Assembly (NCBI GenBank): GCA_963204845.1
Contig: CAUJIL010000241.1
Coordinates: forward strand, 1-21,379
Reading direction: 5' to 3'
Origin: Pseudomonadota bacterium
GTDB taxonomy: Bacteria; Pseudomonadota; Gammaproteobacteria; Pseudomonadales; UBA5518
Length of the DNA stretch: 21,379 nucleotides
A program made the translations under genes and the position numbers. The notes beneath the pieces were generated by a model that saw only the letters and a list, made by a program, of their open reading frames with translations, was not told the origin of the DNA and did not search any database. Positions 8,301-15,389 of this stretch are shown here, piece after piece. Every line of letters starts with the position of its first letter. Position 1 is the first letter of the stretch.

Positions 8301-9107
8301 TCAGGCAGTCTCGCGCCACGGTTCGCCGCGGCGCGCGGTGAGCACCTCGCAGCCGCCGCTGGTCACCAGCAGCGTGTGTTCCCACTGCGCCGAGAGGCGA
8401 CCGTCGCGCGTCTCCACGGTCCAGCCGTCGCGCTGCGAGAGTTTGGTGTGGCGCTTGCCGGCGTTGATCATCGGCTCGATGGTGAACGTCATGCCTTCCA
8501 GCAGTTCCATGCCGGTGCCGGGGCGTCCGTAGTGCAGTACCTGCGGCTCCTCGTGGAACTGGCTGCCGATGCCGTGGCCGCAGTACTCGCGCACCACGGA
8601 GTAGTAGTTGGCCTCGGCGTGCTGCTGGATCACGTGGCCGATGTCGCCGAGGCGAGCGCCCGGGCGCACCACCTCGAGCGCCCGGTAAAGGCACTCCTGC
8701 GTGATGCGCACCAGGCGCTCGGCGTGCGTCTCGCAGCGACCGACCAGGAACATCACGCTGGTGTCACCGTGGTAGCCGTCCTTCAGCACCGTCACGTCGA
8801 CGTTGACGATATCGCCGCTCTTCAGGACGCGCCGTTCGCTCGGGATGCCGTGGCAGACCACCTGGTTCACCGAGGTGCAGATCGACTTCGGGAAACCGTG
8901 GTAGTCGAGCGGTGCCGGGATCGCGTGCTGCACGTTCACGATGAAGTCGTGGCAGAGGCGGTCGAGTTCGCCGGTGCTGACCCCGGGTTGCACGTACGGC
9001 GCGATCATCTCGATCACGTCGGCGGCGAGCCGGCCGGCGACGCGCATGCGGTCGATCTCGGCCGGCGTCTTGATGAATCCCGGTGGCGGGTTCGGCTGGC
9101 TCTTCAT
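8301..9107 (-). CDS. map: Methionine aminopeptidase, type I
   Basis: 268 residues. The dinuclear metal ligands Asp104, Asp115, His178, Glu211 and Glu243 are all present, as is the substrate-pocket His86 (VVCHGIP). The spacing matches the E. coli enzyme (D97, D108, H171, E204, E235) with a shift of about 7. It removes the initiator Met from new proteins in the cytoplasm. ATG 9107 is chosen because a GAGAG sequence lies a few bases upstream and the family begins here. An in-frame ATG at 9137 would add ten residues but has no ribosome site. The gene is first in the map-glnD-dapC run and diverges from rpsB, a conserved arrangement. Confidence 0.96.
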   Translation of the reverse strand: MKSQPNPPPGFIKTPAEIDRMRVAGRLAADVIEMIAPYVQPGVSTGELDRLCHDFIVNVQHAIPAPLDYHGFPKSICTSVNQVVCHGIPSERRVLKSGDIVNVDVTVLKDGYHGDTSVMFLVGRCETHAERLVRITQECLYRALEVVRPGARLGDIGHVIQQHAEANYYSVVREYCGHGIGSQFHEEPQVLHYGRPGTGMELLEGMTFTIEPMINAGKRHTKLSQRDGWTVETRDGRLSAQWEHTLLVTSGGCEVLTARRGEPWRETA

Positions 9108-9164
9108 GCTGCTCTCGGCTTGCGGGTCGGGTGGCATCGCGGCACGCTGGCTGGGTACGGACGC

Positions 9165-9170
9165 ATTGTA
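9165..9170 (-). promoter_or_regulatory. map: Probable -10 element of the map-glnD-dapC transcript
   Basis: TACAAT on the minus strand (five of six matches to TATAAT) would start transcription near 9158, about 50 nt before the map ATG. No convincing -35 is found at 16-18 bp; that stretch is GC-rich. Confidence is therefore modest. Confidence 0.4.
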
Positions 9171-9254
9171 AACCAGCAACGCCGGGCGGCGCGGCCGCAA
9201 AACCGGCAATAGTCGATGCGGCCGCCCGCGCGGCTTCTGTTCGTGCCGGGGCTG

Positions 9255-9263
9255 TGGTATAAA
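9255..9263 (+). promoter_or_regulatory. rpsB: Extended -10 promoter of rpsB-tsf
   Basis: TGGTATAAA at 9255-9263 is an extended -10 element (TGnTATAAT type). The -35 zone (about 9235-9240, TTCTGT) is weak, as is common for extended -10 promoters. The bases just after it (GCCGCCCGC) form a GC-rich discriminator typical of promoters under stringent (ppGpp/DksA) control, which fits a ribosomal protein gene. Transcription should begin near 9270 and give a leader of about 200 nt. Confidence 0.72.
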
Positions 9264-9269
9264 GCCGCC

Positions 9270-9467
9270 CGCTCCGTGCCGGACCCGATCCGTGCCGGGG
9301 CGGGGCGCCGCCGCGGCGGGCCCGGCCATCCGGCCGGGCGCCGGACGAGCGGGCCCGAACGACACACACGCACCGGCACATGGTCCGGGGTGCCCGGCGC
9401 GGCGGTTGCCGCACGGGTCGGACCATGGGGCGCGTGGAGGCTCAACCCTGACAATGAAGGTACCGTC
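9270..9467 (+). promoter_or_regulatory. Structured rpsB mRNA leader, candidate S2 autoregulatory element
   Basis: This stretch of about 200 nt between the predicted start and the rpsB ATG has no plausible gene. It contains two clear hairpins. The first is CCCGGCC/GGCCGGG with an ATCC loop (9321-9338, extendable by a G-C pair). The second is long and imperfect, 9379-9427: outer arms CATGGTCCG (9379-9387) and CGGACCATG (9419-9427), then CCCG/CGGG (9393-9396 with 9414-9417), then GCGGC/GCCGC (9399-9403 with 9408-9412) around a GGTT loop. The ribosome site (GAAGG, about 9456-9460) lies downstream. In E. coli, S2 represses rpsB-tsf through the rpsB leader; that this leader does the same is inferred. 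Confidence 0.55.
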
Positions 9468-10211
9468 ATGACCCACGTTTCCATGAAGGAAATGCTGCAG
9501 GCCGGCGTCCATTTCGGACACCAGACCCGCTACTGGAACCCGAAGATGAAACAGTACATCTTCGGCGCCCGCAACAAGGTTCACATCATCAACCTCGAGC
9601 ACACCGTCGTCGCGTTCAACGAGGCGCTCGGCTTCGTGCGCCAGCTCGCCGGCAACAAGAACCGGCTGCTGTTCGTCGGCACCAAGCGTTCGGCGAGCAA
9701 GATCGTCGAGGAAGAGGCGCAGCGCGCCGGCATGCCCTTCGTGAGCCACCGCTGGCTGGGCGGCATGCTGACCAACTACAAGACGATCCGTGCCTCGATC
9801 AAGCGCCTGCGCGAGCTCGAGCAGCAGAGCCACGACGGTACTTTCGCGCGCCTTACCAAGAAGGAAGCGCTGATGCGTACCCGCCAGATGGCCAAGCTCG
9901 AGCAGAGCATCGGCGGCATCAAGGACATGGGCGGCCTGCCGGACGCGATCTTCGTCGTCGACGTCGACCACGAGCGCATCGCGATCACCGAGGCGCGCAA
10001 GCTCGGCATCCCGGTGATCGGCATCTGCGACACCAACAGTGACCCCGACGGCATCGACTACCTGATCCCCGGCAACGACGATTCGATCCGTGCGATCCGG
10101 CTCTACGTCGGCGCGGTGGCCGATGCCTGCGTTTCCGGCCGCCAGGACGGCGGCGGCATCGCGTCGCGTGACGAGTTCGTCGAGCTGGGCAGCGAGGCCC
10201 AGAGCGGCTGA
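9468..10211 (+). CDS. rpsB: 30S ribosomal protein S2
   Basis: 247 residues beginning MTHVSMKEMLQAGVHFGHQ, the typical S2 N terminus, with the coiled-coil middle region and the conserved stretch from PDAIFVVDVDHE (residue 160 onward) to the CDTNSDP and YLIPGNDD motifs. S2 binds 16S rRNA late in 30S assembly, near the mRNA exit side, and recruits S1. ATG 9468 is preceded by GAAGG at a good distance. The open frame continues upstream into the leader, but that part has no family resemblance. tsf follows after a 99-nt structured spacer. Confidence 0.98.
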   Translation: MTHVSMKEMLQAGVHFGHQTRYWNPKMKQYIFGARNKVHIINLEHTVVAFNEALGFVRQLAGNKNRLLFVGTKRSASKIVEEEAQRAGMPFVSHRWLGGMLTNYKTIRASIKRLRELEQQSHDGTFARLTKKEALMRTRQMAKLEQSIGGIKDMGGLPDAIFVVDVDHERIAITEARKLGIPVIGICDTNSDPDGIDYLIPGNDDSIRAIRLYVGAVADACVSGRQDGGGIASRDEFVELGSEAQSG

Positions 10212-10221
10212 TCCGCGCGCC

Positions 10222-10273
10222 GCCGGCCGCCTGGCCGGCAGCGAATCGCTGGCGGCGGCCCCAGGCCGCCGCT
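10222..10273 (+). promoter_or_regulatory. Consecutive hairpins in the rpsB-tsf spacer
   Basis: Two perfect stems lie in the 99-nt gap. The first is GCCGGCC/GGCCGGC with a GCCT loop (10222-10239). The second is GCGGCGGCC/GGCCGCCGC with a CCA loop (10252-10272). Between them is a small AGCG/CGCT repeat (10240-10250). The bases after the second stem (TTCTGCTTGC) are not a true U run, so a full intrinsic terminator is unlikely. Partial attenuation or mRNA processing that changes the S2:EF-Ts ratio is possible. Confidence 0.45.
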
Positions 10274-10310
10274 TCTGCTTGCAAGACACCAGTTGTTGGA
10301 GAACACGGCA

Positions 10311-11174
10311 ATGGCTGATATCACGGCGTCGATGGTCAAGGAACTGCGCGAGCGCACCGGGCTCGGCATGATGGAATGCAAGAAGGCGCTGGTCGAGGCG
10401 AACGGCGACATCGAGCTCGCGGTCGAGGAGTTGCGCAAGTCGAGCGGCATGAAGGCGGCCAAGAAGGCCGGGCGCACCGCGGCCGACGGCGTGGTCTGCG
10501 CACGCGTGGCGGGCGGGGACTACGGCCTGCTGCTCGAGGTCAACAGCGAGACCGATTTCGTCGCGCGCGACGACAACTTCCTCGGCTTCGTCGCCAAGGT
10601 CGCCGACGCCGCGCTCGCGCAGCGCTGCGAGGACGTGGCCGCGCTGATGGCGGGCGGCCTCGAGGCCGGGCGCGAGGCGCTGGTACAGAAGATCGGCGAG
10701 AACATCACGGTGCGCCGCGTGCGCGCGCTGGCGGCGCCGGGCGGCGTGATCGGCAGCTACGTGCACGGCAACTCGAAGATCGCCGTGCTGGTTGCGCTCA
10801 AAGGCGGCTCCGGCGAGCTCGCGCGTGACGTCGCGATGCACGTCGCCGCGATCAATCCGCAGTACGCCACCCCGGCCGAGGTGCCGCCGGCGGTGATCGA
10901 GAAGGAGCGCGAGATCCTGGTCGCGCAGGCTGCCGACAGCGGCAAGCCGGCCGACATCGTCGCCAAGATGGTCGAGGGCCGGGTGCGCAAGTTCCTCGCC
11001 GAGATCAGCCTGTCCGAGCAGTCCTTCGTGAAGGATCCGGACACCACGGTCGGCAAGCTGCTGCAGCAGGCCGGGGCCGAGCTCACCGGATTCGTGCGCT
11101 TCGAGGTCGGCGAGGGCATCGAGAAGGAAGAAAAGGATTTCGCTGCCGAGGTGGCGGCCCAGCTGAAGGGCTGA
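10311..11174 (+). CDS. tsf: Elongation factor Ts
   Basis: 287 residues, close to the usual length. The N-terminal UBA-like domain (1-54) has the RTGLGMMECKKAL motif. The TDFVARDDNF motif (81-90) carries the Asp82-Phe83 pair that, in E. coli EF-Ts, enters the EF-Tu nucleotide site to release GDP. A second core subdomain and a C-terminal coiled-coil/helical module follow. ATG 10311 is selected because GGAGA (10298-10302) lies 8 nt upstream. A longer version starting at TTG 10293 would take in that ribosome site and is not credible. It is co-transcribed with rpsB. Confidence 0.98.
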   Translation: MADITASMVKELRERTGLGMMECKKALVEANGDIELAVEELRKSSGMKAAKKAGRTAADGVVCARVAGGDYGLLLEVNSETDFVARDDNFLGFVAKVADAALAQRCEDVAALMAGGLEAGREALVQKIGENITVRRVRALAAPGGVIGSYVHGNSKIAVLVALKGGSGELARDVAMHVAAINPQYATPAEVPPAVIEKEREILVAQAADSGKPADIVAKMVEGRVRKFLAEISLSEQSFVKDPDTTVGKLLQQAGAELTGFVRFEVGEGIEKEEKDFAAEVAAQLKG

Positions 11175-11262
11175 GCGCGCGCCGCGCGCGGCATTGTTGC
11201 GCAGACGCGGCGCCTGCTTGTCTGTAGACTGAGGCGCGTTTCGGGCAAGGTCGGGCGTCACG

Positions 11263-11985
11263 ATGCAGAAGCAGAAGGACAAGAAGTACAAGCGCATCCT
11301 GCTCAAGCTGAGCGGGGAGGCGCTGATGGGCAGCGAGAGCCTCGGCATCGACCCCAGGATCCTCGACCGCATGGCACTCGAGATCGGCCAGCTGGTCGGC
11401 ATCGGGGTGCAGGTCGGGCTCGTGATCGGCGGCGGTAACCTGTTCCGTGGCGCGTCGCTGCACGCGGCCGGCATGGATCGCGTCACCGGCGACCACATGG
11501 GGATGCTCGCAACCGTGATGAACGCGCTGGCGATGCGCGATGCGCTCGAGCGCTCGAACATCTCCTCGTCGATCATGTCGGCGATCCCGATGAGCGGGAT
11601 CGTCGACCACTACGACCGGCGCAAGGCCGTGCGCCAGCTCGCGCAGGGCGACGTGGTGATCTTCGCCGCCGGCACTGGCAATCCGTTCTTCACCACCGAC
11701 TCCTCGGCCTGCCTGCGCGGCATCGAGGTCAACGCCGAACTGGTGCTGAAGGCGACCAAGGTCGACGGCGTCTATACCAGCGATCCGATGTCCGATCCGT
11801 CGGCGGTACGCTTCGATCGCCTGAGCTACGACGAGGTGCTCGATCGCAAGCTCGGCGTGATGGACCTGACTGCGATCTGCCTGTGCCGGGACCACCACAT
11901 GCCGGTGCGTGTGTTCGCGATGGACAAGCCGAACGCGCTGCTCAACATCGTGATGGGCGGCGACGAAGGCACCCTGATCGAATAG
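11263..11985 (+). CDS. pyrH: UMP kinase
   Basis: 240 residues of the amino-acid-kinase fold. Conserved elements are Lys15 in LLKLSGEAL, the glycine loop GGGN (56-59) with Arg62, Asp77 in GDHMGM, and GTGNPFFTTDS (137-147), which binds UMP. It phosphorylates UMP to UDP for pyrimidine nucleotide supply. Bacterial UMP kinase is hexameric, activated by GTP and inhibited by UTP. ATG 11263 gives the standard N terminus, although the ribosome site upstream is weak (AAGG about 12 nt away). An 88-nt spacer separates it from tsf, and I see no confident promoter or terminator there. Confidence 0.98.
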   Translation: MQKQKDKKYKRILLKLSGEALMGSESLGIDPRILDRMALEIGQLVGIGVQVGLVIGGGNLFRGASLHAAGMDRVTGDHMGMLATVMNALAMRDALERSNISSSIMSAIPMSGIVDHYDRRKAVRQLAQGDVVIFAAGTGNPFFTTDSSACLRGIEVNAELVLKATKVDGVYTSDPMSDPSAVRFDRLSYDEVLDRKLGVMDLTAICLCRDHHMPVRVFAMDKPNALLNIVMGGDEGTLIE

Positions 11986-11989
11986 CCGT

Positions 11990-12001
11990 GGAGGAAGCAA
12001 A
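11990..12001 (+). promoter_or_regulatory. frr: Strong ribosome binding site that fixes the frr GTG start
   Basis: GGAGGA at 11990-11995 lies 6 nt before GTG 12002, only 4 nt after the pyrH stop. It is the clearest Shine-Dalgarno sequence in the window and supports the non-ATG start. Confidence 0.8.
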
Positions 12002-12559
12002 GTGATCAACGAGCTCAGGAAGGACGCCGAGGCGCGCATGCGCAAGAGCGTCGAGGCACTCGGCGTCGCGTTCAACAAGATCCGTACCGGCCGCGCGCAT
12101 CCGAGCCTGCTCGATACCGTGCGTGTGTCGTACTACGGCAACGAGGTGCCGCTGAACCAGGTCGCCAACATCACCGTCGAGGACGCGCGCATGCTGGTGA
12201 TCACGCCGTGGGAAAGAAACATGGTGCCGGACGTCGAGAAGGCGATCCTCAAGTCCGACCTCGGACTCAACCCCTCGAGCGCGGGGCAGGTGATCCGGCT
12301 GCCGATGCCGGCGCTGACCGAGGAGACGCGCAAGGGCTACATCAAGCAGGCGCGCCACGAGGCCGAGCTGGCACGCATCGCGTTGCGCAACGTGCGCAAG
12401 GACGTGAACTCGGACCTGAAGGACCTGCTGAAGGAGAAGGCGATCTCCGAGGACGAGGAACGCCGCGCGCTCGACGAGGTGCAGAAGCTCACCGACCGTT
12501 ACGTCGCGGAGATCGACCACCAGCTCGCGGCCAAGGAAAAGGACCTGATGGACATCTGA
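12002..12559 (+). CDS. frr: Ribosome recycling factor
   Basis: 185 residues, exactly the E. coli length, with the three-helix-bundle and beta-domain layout. KIRTGRAHPSLLD (26-38), the LVITPWERNMVPDVEKAI stretch (65-82), NPSSAGQVIRLPMP (90-103) and Arg132 in the RNVRKD segment are all typical. With EF-G and IF3 it splits post-termination ribosomes. It starts with GTG 12002 behind a strong ribosome site and follows pyrH by 16 nt, so the two are almost certainly co-transcribed. Confidence 0.98.
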   Translation: MINELRKDAEARMRKSVEALGVAFNKIRTGRAHPSLLDTVRVSYYGNEVPLNQVANITVEDARMLVITPWERNMVPDVEKAILKSDLGLNPSSAGQVIRLPMPALTEETRKGYIKQARHEAELARIALRNVRKDVNSDLKDLLKEKAISEDEERRALDEVQKLTDRYVAEIDHQLAAKEKDLMDI

Positions 12560-12581
12560 GCTCGCCCGGCGCGACGCTCCC

Positions 12582-13361
12582 ATGCACACCCCCCCGAAGT
12601 CCGCGGGCGACGCCCCGGCGCGCGTGCCGCACCACGTGGCCGTGATCATGGACGGCAACGGCCGCTGGGCGCGCGCGCGCGGACGCCCCGCGGAGGCCGG
12701 CCACCGCGCCGGTGTCGAGGTGATCCGCAAGCTGCTCGGCGCGTGCCGCGAGCACGGGGTAGCGGTGCTGACGCTGTTCGCGTTCAGCAGCGAGAACTGG
12801 CAGCGCCCGCGCGAGGAAGTGCGCGGGCTGATGGCGCTGTTCGCGCGCTACCTGCGCCGTGAGGTACGCGAACTCGACGAAAGCGGCGTGCGGCTGCGCG
12901 TGATCGGGGACCGGGCGCGGTTCGGCGCGCGCATCGTGCACCTGATGGACGAGGCCGAACGCCAGACCGCGGCCAACACCGCCTCCACGCTCGTCATCGC
13001 CGCCGACTACGGCGGCCAGTGGGACATCGTGCAGGCCGCGCGCGCACTGGCGCGCGATGCCGCCAACGGCCGGCTGGACCCGGAATGCATCGACGCCGCC
13101 GCGCTGCAGCAGCGTCTGTGTCTGGGGGACCTGCCGCAGCCCGACCTGCTGATCCGCACCGGGGGCGACCACCGCATCAGCAATTTCCTGCTGTGGCAGA
13201 TTGCGTACACGGAGCTCTATTTCACCGAATGTCACTGGCCCGACTTCGACGCCGGCGAGTTCGCGGCGGCGCTGCGCGACTACGCGGCACGCGAGCGGCG
13301 TTTCGGCGCCCGGCCCGCCGCGGCCGGGCAGGTGACCACCGGCCAGGTGACGGCATGTTGA
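12582..13361 (+). CDS. uppS: Undecaprenyl diphosphate synthase (cis-prenyltransferase)
   Basis: 259 residues. The catalytic Asp24 is in the VIMDGNGRWA motif (21-30). His41, the SSENWQRP motif (69-76, with Asn72 and Trp73) and the RTGGDHRISNFLLWQIAYTEL region (192 onward, with Glu211) match the family. Position 196 is Asp where E. coli has Glu. The enzyme extends farnesyl diphosphate with eight isopentenyl units to the C55 carrier lipid for peptidoglycan and O-antigen. No Shine-Dalgarno is visible before ATG 12582, and frr ends 22 nt upstream, so coupled translation is likely. The C-terminal tail has a small GQVT-GQVT repeat, and the last 7 nt overlap cdsA. Confidence 0.97.
   Translation: MHTPPKSAGDAPARVPHHVAVIMDGNGRWARARGRPAEAGHRAGVEVIRKLLGACREHGVAVLTLFAFSSENWQRPREEVRGLMALFARYLRREVRELDESGVRLRVIGDRARFGARIVHLMDEAERQTAANTASTLVIAADYGGQWDIVQAARALARDAANGRLDPECIDAAALQQRLCLGDLPQPDLLIRTGGDHRISNFLLWQIAYTELYFTECHWPDFDAGEFAAALRDYAARERRFGARPAAAGQVTTGQVTAC
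13329..13351 (+). repeat. Short direct repeat at the end of uppS
   Basis: CAGGTGAC occurs at 13329-13336 and 13344-13351 with a 15-nt period, and encodes GQVT twice. It lies in the non-conserved C-terminal tail of UppS, just before the cdsA start. Confidence 0.6.
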
Positions 13362-14191
13362 AGCAGCGCGTGGCGACCGCGCTGGTGTTTGCGGCGGTGG
13401 TGCTCGGCGTGGTGCTGGGTACCACGCCGGAGGCGACCGCGGCACTGTTCGGCCTGCTGGTGCTCGGGGCGGCGTGGGAATGGTCGGCGCTGGCGGGCTT
13501 CGGCAGGCGGCTGGCACGCCTGGGGTTTGTCGTGCTCGTGGCGGTGACGATGGCGGTCGGACTGCGCGCGCTGGGCACGGTCGCCGACCCCGACGGCGGC
13601 CGGCTGGTCGCGCTGACTGGTCCGGTACTCGCGTTCTGGGCGCTCGCGGCGCTGGCGGTGAAGGCGTATCCGGCCGGTTCCGGGGTGTGGGGTTCACGCT
13701 GGACGCTGCTGCTGGTGGGGCTGCTCGTGCTGGTGCCGCCGTGGCTCGCGGTGGTGTTCGTGCGCGCTTTGCCACAGGGCGCGTACCTGCTGGTCTACGT
13801 GATCGCGCTGGTCGCCTGCGCCGATATCGGTGCCTTCTTTGCCGGGCGCGCGATTGGTGGACCCAAACTGATGCCGCGGGTCAGTCCGGGCAAGACCTGG
13901 GCCGGATTCGCCGGCGGGCTGGCCGCCAGCCTGCTGCTCGCGCTGGTGGTCGGCAGTGGCCTGGAACTCGGCGGTGCGCAACTCGGCATGTGGTGCGTGC
14001 TGGCCGGGCTGACGGCGGTCGCCTCGGTGTTCGGCGACCTGCTCGAGAGCATGGTCAAGCGCCACGGTGGCCAGAAGGACAGCGGCTCGCTCTTGCCGGG
14101 GCACGGCGGCCTGCTGGACCGGCTCGACAGCCTCAGTGCCGGCGTGCCGGTATTTGCGTTCGTGCTCGCGCAGACCGGGATGGTGCCGTGA
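13355..14191 (+). CDS. cdsA: Phosphatidate cytidylyltransferase (CDP-diglyceride synthase)
   Basis: 278 residues, a polytopic inner-membrane protein with about seven to eight hydrophobic segments (for example 8-24, 28-45, 56-72, 88-103, 115-136, 143-165, 183-200, 210-226). The family signature occupies 232-258 (SMVKR…QKDSGSLLPGHGG…DRLD). It makes CDP-diacylglycerol from phosphatidate and CTP, the branch point for membrane phospholipids. ATG 13355 lies inside the last codons of uppS (7-nt overlap) and the stop overlaps the dxr GTG, so the gene is tightly coupled on both sides. Confidence 0.97.
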   Translation: MLKQRVATALVFAAVVLGVVLGTTPEATAALFGLLVLGAAWEWSALAGFGRRLARLGFVVLVAVTMAVGLRALGTVADPDGGRLVALTGPVLAFWALAALAVKAYPAGSGVWGSRWTLLLVGLLVLVPPWLAVVFVRALPQGAYLLVYVIALVACADIGAFFAGRAIGGPKLMPRVSPGKTWAGFAGGLAASLLLALVVGSGLELGGAQLGMWCVLAGLTAVASVFGDLLESMVKRHGGQKDSGSLLPGHGGLLDRLDSLSAGVPVFAFVLAQTGMVP

Positions 14192-15375
14192 ACGACGGGC
14201 GTCTGCGGGTCACGGTGCTCGGCTCGACCGGCTCGATCGGCGACAGCACGCTCGACGTGATCGCACGCAATCCCGAACGCTACCGCGTGTTCGCGCTCGG
14301 CTGCGGCAGCCGCTGGCGCGAGCTGCTCGCGCAATGCCGCGCACACCGGCCACGCGTTGCCGTGGTCGCCGATCGTGCCGCGGCGGACGCGTTGCGCGCG
14401 GCGGTGCGCGCCGAAGGACTCGGTATCGAGGTGCTGGACGGCGCGGCGGGACTCGAGGCCGTGGCCGCGCATCCGGACACCGAGGTGGTGATGGCGGCGA
14501 TCGTCGGCGCGGCGGGGCTGCTGCCGACCATCGCCGCCGCGCGCGCGGGCAAGCGGGTGTTGCTGGCAAACAAGGAGGCGCTGGTGATGGCCGGGCGCTT
14601 CTTCATGGATGCGGTGGCCACGGGTGGCGCGGCGCTGCTGCCGATCGACAGCGAGCACAACGCGATCTTCCAGTGCCTCCCCGGAGGCTACCGCGCCGGC
14701 GAGCGTTCGCCGCTGGTGCGCCGCCTGCTGTTGACCGCCTCCGGCGGGCCGTTCCGCGCCATGGCGCCGGAGGCGCTGGTGCAGGTGACCCCCGAGCAGG
14801 CGGTCGCGCACCCGAACTGGGTGATGGGCCGCAAGATCTCGGTCGACTCGGCGACCATGATGAACAAGGGGCTCGAACTGATCGAGGCCTGCTGGCTGTT
14901 CGGCATGCCGGCGGAGCAGGTCGAGGTGCTGATCCACCCGCAGAGCGTGGTGCATTCGCTGGTCGAGTTCGTCGACGGTTCGGTGCTGGCGCAACTCGGC
15001 AATCCCGATATGCGGGTGCCGATCGCCTGCGGACTGGCCTGGCCCGAACGGATTCCCTCGGGCGCGACGCCGCTCGATCTGGTGCGCGCCACGGCGCTGG
15101 CCTTCGAGGCGCCCGATTTCGCGCGCTTTCCCTGCCTGCGGCTGGCACTGGACGCGGCGCGTGCCGGCGGTTCGGCGCCCGTGGTGCTCAACGCCGCGAA
15201 CGAGATCGCCGTGCAGGCTTTCCTCGACGGGCGGCTCGGCTTCACCCGCATCGCGCCGGTGATCGGCGCCGCGCTCGATCGGCTGGGCAGCACCGAACCC
15301 GCTTCGCTCGAGGAGGTCCAAGCGATCGACGGCGAGGCGCGCGCGCTTGCGTGGCGCCTGATCGGCGGCGGCTGA
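14188..15375 (+). CDS. dxr: 1-deoxy-D-xylulose 5-phosphate reductoisomerase
   Basis: 395 residues. The NADPH-binding loop GSTGSIG (12-18), LLANKEALVMAG (125-136), metal ligands Asp154, Glu156 (IDSEHNAIFQ) and Glu230 (MMNKGLE), Ser185 in TASGGPFR and His208 in AHPNW are all present. It converts DXP to MEP, the committed step of the non-mevalonate isoprenoid pathway, and so supplies the substrates of the nearby UppS. The start is GTG 14188, overlapping the cdsA stop (GTGA). The longer open frame upstream is a shadow of cdsA. It is the target of fosmidomycin-type inhibitors. Confidence 0.98.
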   Translation: MNDGRLRVTVLGSTGSIGDSTLDVIARNPERYRVFALGCGSRWRELLAQCRAHRPRVAVVADRAAADALRAAVRAEGLGIEVLDGAAGLEAVAAHPDTEVVMAAIVGAAGLLPTIAAARAGKRVLLANKEALVMAGRFFMDAVATGGAALLPIDSEHNAIFQCLPGGYRAGERSPLVRRLLLTASGGPFRAMAPEALVQVTPEQAVAHPNWVMGRKISVDSATMMNKGLELIEACWLFGMPAEQVEVLIHPQSVVHSLVEFVDGSVLAQLGNPDMRVPIACGLAWPERIPSGATPLDLVRATALAFEAPDFARFPCLRLALDAARAGGSAPVVLNAANEIAVQAFLDGRLGFTRIAPVIGAALDRLGSTEPASLEEVQAIDGEARALAWRLIGGG

Positions 15376-15389
15376 GAGCGGGAGATCAC

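Noticed and set aside
5705..8341. Plus-strand open frame of 878 codons opposite glnD
   Set aside because: It lies wholly antisense to glnD, which has full catalytic motifs, and its Arg/His/Val/Ala-rich translation without recognisable domains is what G/C-biased third positions produce on the reverse strand.
11175..11200. GCGCGC-GCC-GCGCGC hairpin after tsf as a terminator
   Set aside because: The stem is only 6 bp of alternating GC and is followed by GGCATTGTTG, with no U tract, so an intrinsic terminator is not supported.
11194..11230. A pyrH promoter with TAGACT as -10
   Set aside because: TAGACT (11225-11230) is a fair -10, but no -35-like hexamer lies 16-18 bp upstream (the nearest, TTGCGC, is 22 bp away).
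14067..15389. Long upstream extension of the rseP reading frame through dxr
   Set aside because: The part before ATG 15390 is the +1 shadow of dxr (very Arg/Ala/Gly-rich) and RseP has its normal N terminus and ribosome site at 15390.
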